Below, one piece after another: positions 43,772-50,826 of a stretch of 50,826 bases of DNA (the stretch's first letter is position 1; the number at the start of each line of letters is the position of its first letter). The DNA comes from Bacteroidales bacterium (GTDB taxonomy: Bacteria > Bacteroidota > Bacteroidia > Bacteroidales > UBA12077). Where the stretch lies: contig DAOWGM010000175.1 of NCBI GenBank assembly GCA_030637515.1, forward strand, positions 1 to 50,826, read 5' to 3'. The position numbers were made by a program, and so were the translations under genes. Below the pieces are notes generated by a model. It saw only the letters and a program-made list of their open reading frames with translations, was not told where the DNA came from and made no database searches.

Positions 43772-43867
43772 TGTATTTGAATAATTAATATGTAACAAAA
43801 AATAACAATTCAGTACTAACATTTTACAGTTCATTACATTTTGGTGGCGTCGCTTTAATTACTGTCA

Positions 43868-43875
43868 TACTTTTG
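43868..43875 (+). promoter_or_regulatory. -7 box deciding the start of the half-permease gene
   Basis: TACTTTTG matches TAnnTTTG. It ends 3 bases before the TTG that opens the longest frame (43878), so that start cannot be in the transcript. The ATG at 43905 leaves a leader of about 22 bases. Confidence 0.55.
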
Positions 43876-43904
43876 AATTGAAATTAAATAGTGAACACGA
43901 TTAC

Positions 43905-44957
43905 ATGAAATTTTTTAAATCATATATATCAAACAAAATCATTCTTAAAGTTCTGCTTTCAACGGCAATTTTAGGAATGATTTTTATTTTGTTTACTATC
44001 AATAAAATGAATTCAATATTAAATAGTGATTTGGGTTTTAACAAAGATACTATTTACAGTATTAAGATTAAAGAAAGCTCAGTTGTACTTCCCGATTCAT
44101 TAGTTTTTTCTTCAGTTATGCCTGGGTTTAATGTAAAAAACTCTACTGAAATTACATCGGAATATAGCAAAGATAAAATGAATTTTGCACTTCAGTTTAT
44201 CTCAAAAAACTATTTTGACTTATTTAACTACAAGAAGCTGATTGAAAATCCTGAACTTCTAAATCAACCAAATGCTCATTTGGTTTATATTAATGAAACT
44301 GCAGTTAAAAAACTTGGAATATATAGTATTGACGATGCTCCGGGTACAAGAATTATGAATCAGAATAACGTAGAATTGTTAGTGTGTGGTGTAGTGAAAG
44401 ATATAAAACCATTATCTGTTAATGGTAAAACACAAGCTATAATATATCAGGTAAATACAGATCATTTAGCTTATGCTTTCTTTAATAAAAGTGATTTGGA
44501 ATTAATTGACAATGAAAACAAGTGTACATCTGCTATTTCGTTTCAACAGAGAATGCATAATCAGAATAAATTCTGGGAAGATATAGTATACAGTGCTTTT
44601 TTATTTACCAATGTTTTAATTCTTATACTTTGCCTTGGATTTATTGGAAATAAGTATGCTTCAAAAAAGGAAAAAGAATTATTTAAAATATTAGGAATAG
44701 GAATCCATATTCTAACCTTAATAATTTCAAAAACATATATATACTTACTTGTAATTATGGGTTTTGTGGCAGGTCCTATTGCTTATCTTATTCAGAAACT
44801 ATGGCTTGAAATTTATACCCATAAGGTTCATTTCGGATTAGTTGATTTATTTATTATTCTATCTATGATCCTTTTAACTGTATACTTGGTTTGTTGTCCA
44901 AAGCACAAGCTTGAGTATCAGTTAAGAGGAAAGTTTATTAAGCACAACTCAATATAA
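43905..44957 (+). CDS. Half-size FtsX/MacB-like membrane protein
   Basis: 350 aa from the ATG at 43905. It aligns in order with only the second half of the 808-aa permease at 32609. The first span and following motif LNSDLGFNKDTIYSI match LINKDMGFNKEHLLVV there. Next come NYFDLFNYKKL and the NETAVKKLGI segment, matching YFDTYG and NSAVQNFGL. The VLICGVVKDI-type strand follows (LLVCGVVKDIKPLSVNG), then three C-terminal spans. The EIGIRKAMGAS coupling motif is replaced by KELFKILGIGIHIL. Without an ATPase or partner half, an active transporter is uncertain; it may dimerise or have been re-used. Confidence 0.7.
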   Translation: MKFFKSYISNKIILKVLLSTAILGMIFILFTINKMNSILNSDLGFNKDTIYSIKIKESSVVLPDSLVFSSVMPGFNVKNSTEITSEYSKDKMNFALQFISKNYFDLFNYKKLIENPELLNQPNAHLVYINETAVKKLGIYSIDDAPGTRIMNQNNVELLVCGVVKDIKPLSVNGKTQAIIYQVNTDHLAYAFFNKSDLELIDNENKCTSAISFQQRMHNQNKFWEDIVYSAFLFTNVLILILCLGFIGNKYASKKEKELFKILGIGIHILTLIISKTYIYLLVIMGFVAGPIAYLIQKLWLEIYTHKVHFGLVDLFIILSMILLTVYLVCCPKHKLEYQLRGKFIKHNSI

Positions 44958-44988
44958 ATTCACCAGTACGGTTTAGGTTAATTTTTTC

Positions 44989-45016
44989 AAAGCGAAGTCG
45001 AGGATTTCGCTTTTTT
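44989..45016. terminator. Terminator downstream of the half-permease gene
   Basis: AAAGCGAA (44989-44996) plus GTC pair with GAT plus TTCGCTTT (45006-45013) around a GAG loop, followed by Ts. Confidence 0.85.
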
Positions 45017-45101
45017 TCAAGGATCGATTTCTTTTGCTATAAGCTCAGGTCTGTCAATAACTTCAATCTTGGGATAAACTCCAATACCTTCAATTATTCA
45101 T
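45017..45101 (-). pseudogene. Decayed fragment of the S41 protease gene
   Basis: 83 bases (45019-45101) match 50224-50306 with about ten differences. On the minus strand they encode IIEGIGVYPKIEVIDRPELI followed by AKEIDP and a stop; 22 of 26 residues equal the protease at 50108. The codon for the Trp that precedes this stretch in the intact gene is TGA here. The fragment lies in the same frame as the BlaR1-like gene, directly after its stop codon. Confidence 0.85.
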
Positions 45102-45109
45102 ACCTTAGT

Positions 45110-47182
45110 TTACTTTCTGCTGAATTCAGCTTCGGATATTATTAAAGGATAAATTTTACGAATCTCCTTTTGTTGAATAGGCGATAGATCATCATAAGTA
45201 TAATTGAAATTTTTTAATGCATAATTATTTCTAAACTCATATACAACCGTTCTTGTCATATCCTGATATCCTATATAAGTATTAAAAATTGTTTTGTTAT
45301 CGTAATATAAGCCAGCTACATATTTATCAGAATTTTGAAGTACTTCTTCGAATTTAGGTTTTAATAAGCTTGGGCTATTTTCAGGATTAGTAGCATCTAT
45401 TTCAAAAAATGTAATTCCCTTTTCTTCTAATTCTTCAGTTGTAATAATATCTAATCCATCCTTTGGAGGAAGTCTTTTTGCCATTCCAATAAAATTTCTT
45501 TGCAGTTTAGATACTTTTTCGTCTGTTACTTTACCTATATGAATAACTTTTAATAATCCTATTTCTCTTAGTATTAGGTTTAGAGATTTTATATATGTCA
45601 TAGACAGGTCTTTGTCGGCATAAAGTTTAATACTTATTAAATTTGCATCTAATTGATTAATCTTAGATTTTTCATTTAACAGAACTTCTTTTAACTCTGA
45701 ATAATTAGCAGGTTTATTATTTACAAAAATCTTATCCTTAACCATAGCTACATCAATACATAGATCGGGACGGGTAATTACCCAATAGTTTTCAATAATT
45801 GGTAAATTAATAGTTTCTTTTATACTGGATAAATATTCGTCAACAGAGTTATTGAATTTTGATTTTTTGTAAACTGAAAAATCAGCCTCATTCCACCAGA
45901 TTTTAATCTGATTATCAGTTAACTCATATTTTAATTCTATAGTATTTTTATTTTGCAAACTAAGTATAATCTTGTTGTCTTTTAATTGATATGGATATTC
46001 TTTCAATGTAATATCATCTTCAAGTACAGAAAATTTCATTGAGCTAAACTGAATCATGAGCCCGTATCCATTGTCGGAGTTACTCATCCATAAGCCTTTT
46101 ACTTGATTAACACTATTGGTGTTATCAAAAAGTGAGAAATTGTTAAAAGCCTTTCCCGGACCATTTACTGTTAGGTTTGCAAAGAGAAAAAATACAATTA
46201 TTGATGCGGGTATAATTAATAATGCTTTTAGTTTAGCTAAAAAGCCTGATTTTAGTTTATTCATCATGGCAATGCGTTTTTTTATAGATATTAAATTAAA
46301 ATTATTTACAAGTTGAACCGATGGAATTGATATGAACTGATTTAATAATAGTTCTTGATAGTTAAGTAAGTCAAACCCTTCTTTTACAACTTTATTATCA
46401 GTAATAAATTCGTGATTTGTTTTTATTGCTTTATGTAATAACCATATTAATGGGTTATACCAGTGTATAATAGAAACGAAATGTGATAATAATAAATCGA
46501 TAGAATGAAGTTGCTTTATATGAACTTTTTCATGTGTAAGAATCTGTTCTAACTCACTTTCACTCATTATTTTATTGTTTACAAAAACATATCCTAAGAA
46601 TGAGAAGGGAGGGAGGTTCTCTTTTACATTAATAACTCTTATCCCATTTATACGCGTTATCGGATTGGTGAATATGGTTTTATAAATCCATTGGAATAGA
46701 ATAAATATTCTAAAAAGAAAGAAAAGTGCTCCTAAAAAATATATAATAAGTGATAGTTTAGCAATTGAGAGCCTTTTTGTAGATTTATAATTAGATACTT
46801 CGTTTTGATATGTTTCTATTCCTGATCCTTTTATAGATTTGTCTTCCTTTAGTAAGTCTGGTGAACTTTCAAAATCTTCAAAGCCAGAATTGTTTAATTT
46901 TTTATGATTTTGTAAATACTCAGGATCTGTCATTGCGATTAACTGCTCGTAATAATTCCGGAACTCCCCAATCTTATAAAAGGCATTCTCAAATTTTTGA
47001 GTATCCGAAATATTAAGATTTAAATGAACAAATGGAATTGATAAGGAAAGCAGCATAGTGAATACTAAATACCACCTGTTAAATCGGAAAAAAGTCTCCT
47101 TTCGAAAGAAAAATAAGTACACCATAAAAAGAATGGAAAGACATAATCCAGATTCAAATAAGTACAATAGAAATCTAACCAT
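45110..47182 (-). CDS. BlaR1-like M56 metalloprotease with ExbD-like C-terminal domain
   Basis: 690 aa. Four membrane segments in the first 340 residues surround the M56 zinc protease with His217-Glu218-x-x-His221 in LTHEKVHIKQLHSIDLL, and the downstream Glu in NHEFITDNKV. After the last span (about 320-340), a lipocalin-like stretch (about 360-440) is followed by an ExbD/TolR periplasmic-type domain (about 460-547): CIDVAMVKDKIFVNNKPANY, SELKEVLL, ISIKLYADKDLSMTYIKSLN and REIGLLKVIHIG. The penicillin-binding sensor of classical BlaR1 is absent. The protein should cleave the partner BlaI repressor on sensing an envelope signal. It overlaps the BlaI gene by 8 bases. Confidence 0.85.
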   Translation of the reverse strand: MVRFLLYLFESGLCLSILFMVYLFFFRKETFFRFNRWYLVFTMLLSLSIPFVHLNLNISDTQKFENAFYKIGEFRNYYEQLIAMTDPEYLQNHKKLNNSGFEDFESSPDLLKEDKSIKGSGIETYQNEVSNYKSTKRLSIAKLSLIIYFLGALFFLFRIFILFQWIYKTIFTNPITRINGIRVINVKENLPPFSFLGYVFVNNKIMSESELEQILTHEKVHIKQLHSIDLLLSHFVSIIHWYNPLIWLLHKAIKTNHEFITDNKVVKEGFDLLNYQELLLNQFISIPSVQLVNNFNLISIKKRIAMMNKLKSGFLAKLKALLIIPASIIVFFLFANLTVNGPGKAFNNFSLFDNTNSVNQVKGLWMSNSDNGYGLMIQFSSMKFSVLEDDITLKEYPYQLKDNKIILSLQNKNTIELKYELTDNQIKIWWNEADFSVYKKSKFNNSVDEYLSSIKETINLPIIENYWVITRPDLCIDVAMVKDKIFVNNKPANYSELKEVLLNEKSKINQLDANLISIKLYADKDLSMTYIKSLNLILREIGLLKVIHIGKVTDEKVSKLQRNFIGMAKRLPPKDGLDIITTEELEEKGITFFEIDATNPENSPSLLKPKFEEVLQNSDKYVAGLYYDNKTIFNTYIGYQDMTRTVVYEFRNNYALKNFNYTYDDLSPIQQKEIRKIYPLIISEAEFSRK

Positions 47183-47552
47183 TCTTTTTCTTATTTTTTA
47201 TTTCATCAAGCATTTTCATTACTTCGTTAACTTCATCAATATCCAAGTTCTTATTTTCAGAGAAAAAGTTAACAACTTGTTTTAAGGAGTTATTATAGTA
47301 ATCTTTAATTAAACTACCCATCTGACTTTGACGATATTCTTCTTTGCTGATTAAAGGGAAGTACTCATATGTATTCCCATATTTTTTAAACGAAACAATT
47401 TCCTTTTTTACCAATACCCGAACAATTGTTGAAACTGAATTGTATGGAGGTTTTGGTTGAGGAAAATGCTCCAGAATATCATTAATAAATCCTTTCTCTA
47501 TTTTCCAGAGAATCTTCATTATTTTCTCTTCAGCCTTAGTTAATGTTGCCAT
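47175..47552 (-). CDS. BlaI/MecI/CopY-type repressor
   Basis: 125 aa winged-helix repressor. The N-terminal DNA-binding domain (about 1-75) reads LTKAEEKIMKILWKIEKGFI, PYNSVSTIVRVLVKKEIVSF and GNTYEYFPLISKEEY. A helical dimer/proteolysis region follows. It is cut by the BlaR1-like partner to relieve repression. It is first in the operon; a dyad (CTAAT-n3-ATTAG) lies 34 bases upstream and could be its operator. Confidence 0.93.
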   Translation of the reverse strand: MATLTKAEEKIMKILWKIEKGFINDILEHFPQPKPPYNSVSTIVRVLVKKEIVSFKKYGNTYEYFPLISKEEYRQSQMGSLIKDYYNNSLKQVVNFFSENKNLDIDEVNEVMKMLDEIKNKKKNG

Positions 47553-47585
47553 ATTCTTATTATTTATTGATAAAGTGCAAAGCGG

Positions 47586-47598
47586 CTAATTATATTAG
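47586..47598 (-). promoter_or_regulatory. Possible BlaI operator dyad
   Basis: CTAAT-TAT-ATTAG is a perfect 5-base inverted repeat just upstream of the repressor gene. It does not match the TACA/TGTA BlaI consensus of Firmicutes, so the assignment is tentative. Confidence 0.25.
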
Positions 47599-47666
47599 AG
47601 ATATGTTTTTATAAGTTTAATTATGAACTTGTTATTATATCCGTAAAGCACTTCATTAATTTTTAA

Positions 47667-48230
47667 CTATTTTTGTATATGCATTGGTTCAGATTCTGAA
47701 ATTACAGCTGGTACTGCTTTCTTTACTGCAGTTTGCAAGTGTTTTGGTAAATCTTCATATTTTTTACCGAAATTTTTCATGCTAAATTCATTTTTAACCT
47801 CGTTTCCGGCTGCTACCAATTCATTCATTACTTTTATAAACATCCCGTACGAAGTAGCCCTATCATTTTTTAACGATATTATTCCTTTTGATACTTCAAG
47901 TTCTCCTAAAGGATCGATATTCTCTATTCTTTTTTCGGGCAAACTTTCTAAGTTTTGAGAATTTAGTAAAAACTCTTTTGTTTTTTTCTTTAACATAAAA
48001 AGAGGCATTTGTTCACCTTCAACCATTAATTGATCGTTCGAATTGACCAACACAACCCAAACATTTCGTTCTTTAATTTCAGGAGGTGGTTGATCAGATG
48101 TTGGAGACATTATCCTCATCATACCTGTATCAATATCCATAGTAGTTGCTACCAAAAAAAAGATTAAAAGCAGAAATGCAATGTCTGCCATTGATGCTGC
48201 GCTAAATTGTCCACTTGATCTTCGTGCCAT
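47667..48230 (-). CDS. exbD: ExbD/TolR-family biopolymer transport protein
   Basis: 187 aa with one membrane span (about 15-31; ADIAFLLLIFFLVATTMDID) carrying the Asp typical of ExbD-family proton pathways. The periplasmic part has MRIMSPTSDQPPPEIKERNV and WVVLVNSNDQLMVEGEQMP, then LKNDRATSYGMFIKVMNELV, the conserved Bacteroidota ExbD2 pattern. ExbD works with ExbB and TonB to power outer-membrane uptake. No ExbB or second ExbD is adjacent. It lies upstream of the BlaI/BlaR1-like pair on the same strand. Confidence 0.88.
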   Translation of the reverse strand: MARRSSGQFSAASMADIAFLLLIFFLVATTMDIDTGMMRIMSPTSDQPPPEIKERNVWVVLVNSNDQLMVEGEQMPLFMLKKKTKEFLLNSQNLESLPEKRIENIDPLGELEVSKGIISLKNDRATSYGMFIKVMNELVAAGNEVKNEFSMKNFGKKYEDLPKHLQTAVKKAVPAVISESEPMHIQK

Positions 48231-48411
48231 AGTTTTTATTTACAAAACGAAATATTTAATAATTTTATGGTGCAATTATACAACTTAAAAATAAATAAAA
48301 CAACTTATAAATAAGTTAAGATATTTAAATTTAAGTTGAATTGGTTTTATGTTGTTTAAAATTAGAAGTATATAATTTCTAAAAGCTATTTACTTTGGTG
48401 AATGTATTATG

Positions 48412-48419
48412 TAACTTTG
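48412..48419 (+). promoter_or_regulatory. -7 box for the 5'-nucleotidase gene
   Basis: TAACTTTG matches TAnnTTTG exactly, 29 bases before the start codon. A TTTG lies upstream at 48394-48397, closer than the usual spacing. Confidence 0.5.
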
Positions 48420-48448
48420 TAAAAGATGCACATTAAAAAGATTTTCAC

Positions 48449-49909
48449 ATGAAACGAATTTTACTTTTTATGTTGCTAATTATTTTAATCATCTTTTCTG
48501 CTTGTAAAGATGATGAGAATTCTAACATTTCGGACGATATTCAGGAGTCTGATAGTTTAATAAGCTTAACTATTTTTTATACTAATGATGAACATGGCTG
48601 GTTTCAGGAAACCGAGTATTATGATGGAGGTGCTGGACTAGTTGGTTTATGGAAAAGCAAGGATGGATACGATGGCTCTGAAAACTTCTTAATTTTAAGT
48701 GGCGGAGATATGTGGACAGGTGCTGCAGCTTCAACTTGGTTTGAAGGTGAATCAATGGTTGATGTTATGAATGAAATGGAGTACGATGCTGCAGCTATTG
48801 GAAATCATGAGTTCGATTTCAAAGTATCAGGATTAAATCAAAGGTTAAGTGAGATGACTTTTCCGTTATTAGCTGCAAATATAACTGAGAAAGCTTCTGG
48901 AGAAATTCCGGATTTTGCCCAGCCATATATAATAAAGAATATTGATGGAATTCAAGTTGGAATTTTAGGACTGGCTTCCAGAAGTACTCCGTATTCTACA
49001 TTTCCAGCGAATGTTGTGGATTACGAATTTACATCATATTCTGATGCAATTAATGCGTATGCACCACAAGCAATTAGTGATGGCGCTGAAGTGTTAATAT
49101 TAATTGGACATTTATGTGAAAGTGAGTTGCAGGATATAGCTGATATTGCTAAGTCTAATGGCATCTCAGTTATGGGAGGTGGTCACTGTCATCAAATAAT
49201 TACACAAAGATATCATGATGTTATTATTTTAGGTGGTGGAGATAATATGAAAGGATATGCAAAAGTTGAGTTTAATTATAATGTAACCCAGGATATATCT
49301 CAGGATTTTGTAATTGCTTATGAGAGTAATGATCAAGATATAATTGATGAAAATGTTAAAACAGTAGTTGATTATTGGATGGACGAAACTAATTCGGTTT
49401 TATCAGAAGTTATAGGTTATGCTTCAGACGATATTTTAAAATCATCAGTTGAAATGTGGAATATGGTATGTGATTCCTGGTTCTATACTTTTCCAGATGC
49501 TGATATTACTATTACAAATGCTGGTGGAATAAGACAGGAAATTTTTGCCGGTGATATAACTTTAGCTACAGTTGTAGGATTATTACCTTTTGAAAACCAA
49601 ATAGTGGAACTTGAGCTTACAGGCGCAGAAGTTAAAGACTGTATTAATAATTTAATAATTGGAGGAATGACAACTGTTAATGGATATTTTTTATCGGATG
49701 GTACACCAATTGATGATCTAACAGAATATAAAGTTTTAACTACTGATTATTTATATTCTCAACCTTCAATAAACTTTGCAACCTATGATGACAGTCCTTA
49801 TTTGACAACGGTACATTATAGACAACCTTTAATAGATTGGTTAAGATCAATAAATACAACTAGTGCAGATCCTTTAGAAAATTATTTAGATTATACTATA
49901 CGATGGTAA
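48449..49909 (+). CDS. 5'-nucleotidase/bis-phosphatase family lipoprotein
   Basis: 486 aa lipoprotein, lipid-modified at Cys19 (IIFSACKDDEN). The metallophosphatase domain (about 40-280) has all five motif blocks: LTIFYTNDEHGWF, LSGGDMWTG, IGNHEFDF, LIGHLCESE and GGGHCHQI, which bind two metals. The C-terminal nucleotide-binding domain (about 310-486) contains DADITITNAGGIRQEIFAGD and LLPFENQIVELELTGAEVKD. The family hydrolyses periplasmic nucleotides or UDP-sugars; the exact substrate is not readable. It is monocistronic, between ExbD and the S41 protease. Confidence 0.93.
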   Translation: MKRILLFMLLIILIIFSACKDDENSNISDDIQESDSLISLTIFYTNDEHGWFQETEYYDGGAGLVGLWKSKDGYDGSENFLILSGGDMWTGAAASTWFEGESMVDVMNEMEYDAAAIGNHEFDFKVSGLNQRLSEMTFPLLAANITEKASGEIPDFAQPYIIKNIDGIQVGILGLASRSTPYSTFPANVVDYEFTSYSDAINAYAPQAISDGAEVLILIGHLCESELQDIADIAKSNGISVMGGGHCHQIITQRYHDVIILGGGDNMKGYAKVEFNYNVTQDISQDFVIAYESNDQDIIDENVKTVVDYWMDETNSVLSEVIGYASDDILKSSVEMWNMVCDSWFYTFPDADITITNAGGIRQEIFAGDITLATVVGLLPFENQIVELELTGAEVKDCINNLIIGGMTTVNGYFLSDGTPIDDLTEYKVLTTDYLYSQPSINFATYDDSPYLTTVHYRQPLIDWLRSINTTSADPLENYLDYTIRW

Positions 49910-49929
49910 AATCACAAAAGACTAAATGA

Positions 49930-50064
49930 TAGTCGTCTATACTTCGATAGACTCAGTATGACAACTATATTTACATAAATATGTCACACTGAGCCTGCCA
50001 GCCGGTTTAACTGCCGATTTACATGCCGAAGGCAGGAGGCATGTCAGGCAGGCTTGTCGAAGTG
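49930..50064. repeat. Fold-back repeat with nested 59-bp CCTGCC...GGCAGG insert
   Basis: ACTTCGATAGACTCAGTATGAC opens a fold-back copy near 49930. Further on, CACTGAG (ending 49993) and CTTGTCGAAGTG (starting 50053) are the two halves of the junction seen intact at 6877-6895. They are separated by a 59-base GC-rich insert (49994-50052) that begins CCTGCC and ends GGCAGG. Confidence 0.8.
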
Positions 50065-50073
50065 TAAATAAAA

Positions 50074-50097
50074 AAGAGGCTTTTTAAAAAGCCTCTT
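50074..50097 (-). terminator. Terminator of the S41 protease gene
   Basis: AAGAGGCTTTTT and AAAAAGCCTCTT form a perfect 24-base palindrome. Read on the minus strand it is followed by a T-run, 11 bases beyond the stop codon. Confidence 0.9.
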
Positions 50098-50107
50098 AAT
50101 AAATTTG

Positions 50108-50826
50108 TTACTTAATTTCTTTTTCAATAAAACCTGAACGATCAGGGTCTGCAGGCGTTATTGGTTTTTGAACCGGATTTGCTTCTAATTCTTTAAGCAA
50201 TACATCGACAGCTTTTTCAATTGAAGGATCAATTCCTTTTGCTGTTAGTTCAGGTCTGTCAACAACTTCAATGTCAGGATAAACTCCAATACCTTCAATT
50301 ATCCATTCTCCTTTTTCATCATAGATTCCAAATTGAGGAACATTAAAACTACCACCGTCAACAAATCTTCTACCTCCTTGAATACCAACTAATCCACCCC
50401 ATGTTCTTGTTCCAATTAATGTACCTAAATTTTTCTTTCTGAAAAAGTAAGGGAAAGCATCACCACCCGATGATGAATAACCATTAATTAACATTGCTTT
50501 TGGACCATTATGGGCAATATTATGATATTTCATAGGATGTAATCCTTGTCTATGCCAGTAACTTAATGTTTTGCGGTCTAATAGATCTACCATGTTTGCA
50601 GGAATAAATCCACCTCCATTATAACGATCGTCAATAATTAAAGCTTCTTTATGATGCTGCTCATACATACCACGATACAATTCATGATTTCCTTCAAATG
50701 CTGTATTTGGAACATGTATGTAACCAATTCTTCCATTTGAAAGTTTATCAACCATAGCACGCCGTTCTTCAACCCAGTTTAAATAAAATAGGGTTAATTC
50801 GCTATTAATTGTTTTAACAGTATATG
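50108..50826 (-). CDS. Tricorn-like S41 serine protease, C-terminal part (cut by window end)
   Basis: The reading frame is open to the window edge: before the Met at 50755 it continues upstream as LNWVEERRA and further residues, so the N-terminus lies outside. The visible 239 residues are the C-terminal protease core. RIGYIHVPNTAFEGNHELYR and IDDRYNGGGFIPANMVDLLD precede the nucleophile region INGYSSSGGDAFPYFFRKKN and TLIGTRTWGGLVG, matching the Ser and oxyanion loops of tricorn. The tail GIGVYPDIEVVDRPELTAKG is the segment duplicated at 45019-45101. Tricorn-like proteases in Bacteroidota are usually about 1000 aa, exported, and degrade peptides. The N-terminal beta-propeller part would be beyond the window. 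Confidence 0.92.
   Translation of the reverse strand, partial: YTVKTINSELTLFYLNWVEERRAMVDKLSNGRIGYIHVPNTAFEGNHELYRGMYEQHHKEALIIDDRYNGGGFIPANMVDLLDRKTLSYWHRQGLHPMKYHNIAHNGPKAMLINGYSSSGGDAFPYFFRKKNLGTLIGTRTWGGLVGIQGGRRFVDGGSFNVPQFGIYDEKGEWIIEGIGVYPDIEVVDRPELTAKGIDPSIEKAVDVLLKELEANPVQKPITPADPDRSGFIEKEIK

Noticed and set aside
1..50826. CRISPR array, tRNA, rRNA, integrase or transposase
   Set aside because: No regularly spaced repeats, T-loop/anticodon patterns or DDE/tyrosine recombinase motifs were seen; a tRNA scan would settle the tRNA point.

Overview
This is an AT-rich window from a member of the Bacteroidota, most like a free-living, probably marine Bacteroidales/Marinilabiliales-type organism (order is inference). 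The signs are TAnnTTTG-type -7 promoter boxes (for example 5164-5171, 41756-41763, 48412-48419), an ECF sigma/FecR pair, a secreted protein with a type IX secretion-like tail, a RprXY-like two-component pair, SpoIIE phosphatases headed by PAS domains, a cysteate synthase and LPAGKAG-type repeat peptides. No rRNA, tRNA, CRISPR array, phage or transposase was seen. The window looks like chromosomal core plus lineage-specific genes.

Layout. 1-4.0 kb: mltG, converging on an operon of ECF sigma factor, FecR anti-sigma and a periplasmic protein with a duplicated domain and a TonB C-terminus. 4.0-8.6 kb: glycosyltransferase, murB, a nitroreductase and gamma-glutamyltransferase. 8.7-15.7 kb: poorly known lineage proteins (helical-repeat protein, acidic cytoplasmic protein, DMT transporter, and two related exported beta-rich proteins around an IPT/TIG lipoprotein). 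15.8-20 kb: the E2 and E1 subunits of 2-oxoglutarate dehydrogenase. 20.2-23.5 kb: a tight run of Ntn-hydrolase, sirtuin, S4 protein and nitroreductase. 23.8-31.3 kb: TPR protein, sodium/solute symporter, and a kinase/regulator pair divergent from an acidic exported protein whose promoter carries four helically phased TTTAAC/GTTAAC repeats. 31.8-36.9 kb: a small unknown gene with a C_GCAxxG_C_C protein, a FtsX-type permease, and an ECF sigma factor followed by two membrane proteins. 37-40.2 kb: a membrane sensor and a PAS/SpoIIE phosphatase. 40.3-43.7 kb: cysteate synthase and a cyclic-nucleotide-domain/aspartase fusion. 43.9-50.8 kb: a half-size permease, a BlaR1-like protease carrying an ExbD-like domain with its BlaI repressor, a lone ExbD, a 5'-nucleotidase-type lipoprotein and the 3' end of a tricorn-like S41 protease.

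Intergenic DNA carries two linked repeat families. Five GTCAT...ATGAC fold-back elements lie between genes. A CCTGCC...GGCAGG element sits at the same point inside two of them, and a 21-bp version lies in frame in the histidine kinase gene. A decayed fragment of the S41 protease gene lies just downstream of the BlaR1-like gene.

The most interesting points are the BlaR1-ExbD domain combination, the cyclic-nucleotide-domain aspartase whose Arg position is occupied by His, the phased operator, the nested repeats, and cysteate synthase as a pointer to sulfonolipid synthesis. All functions are read from sequence motifs; no search was run.
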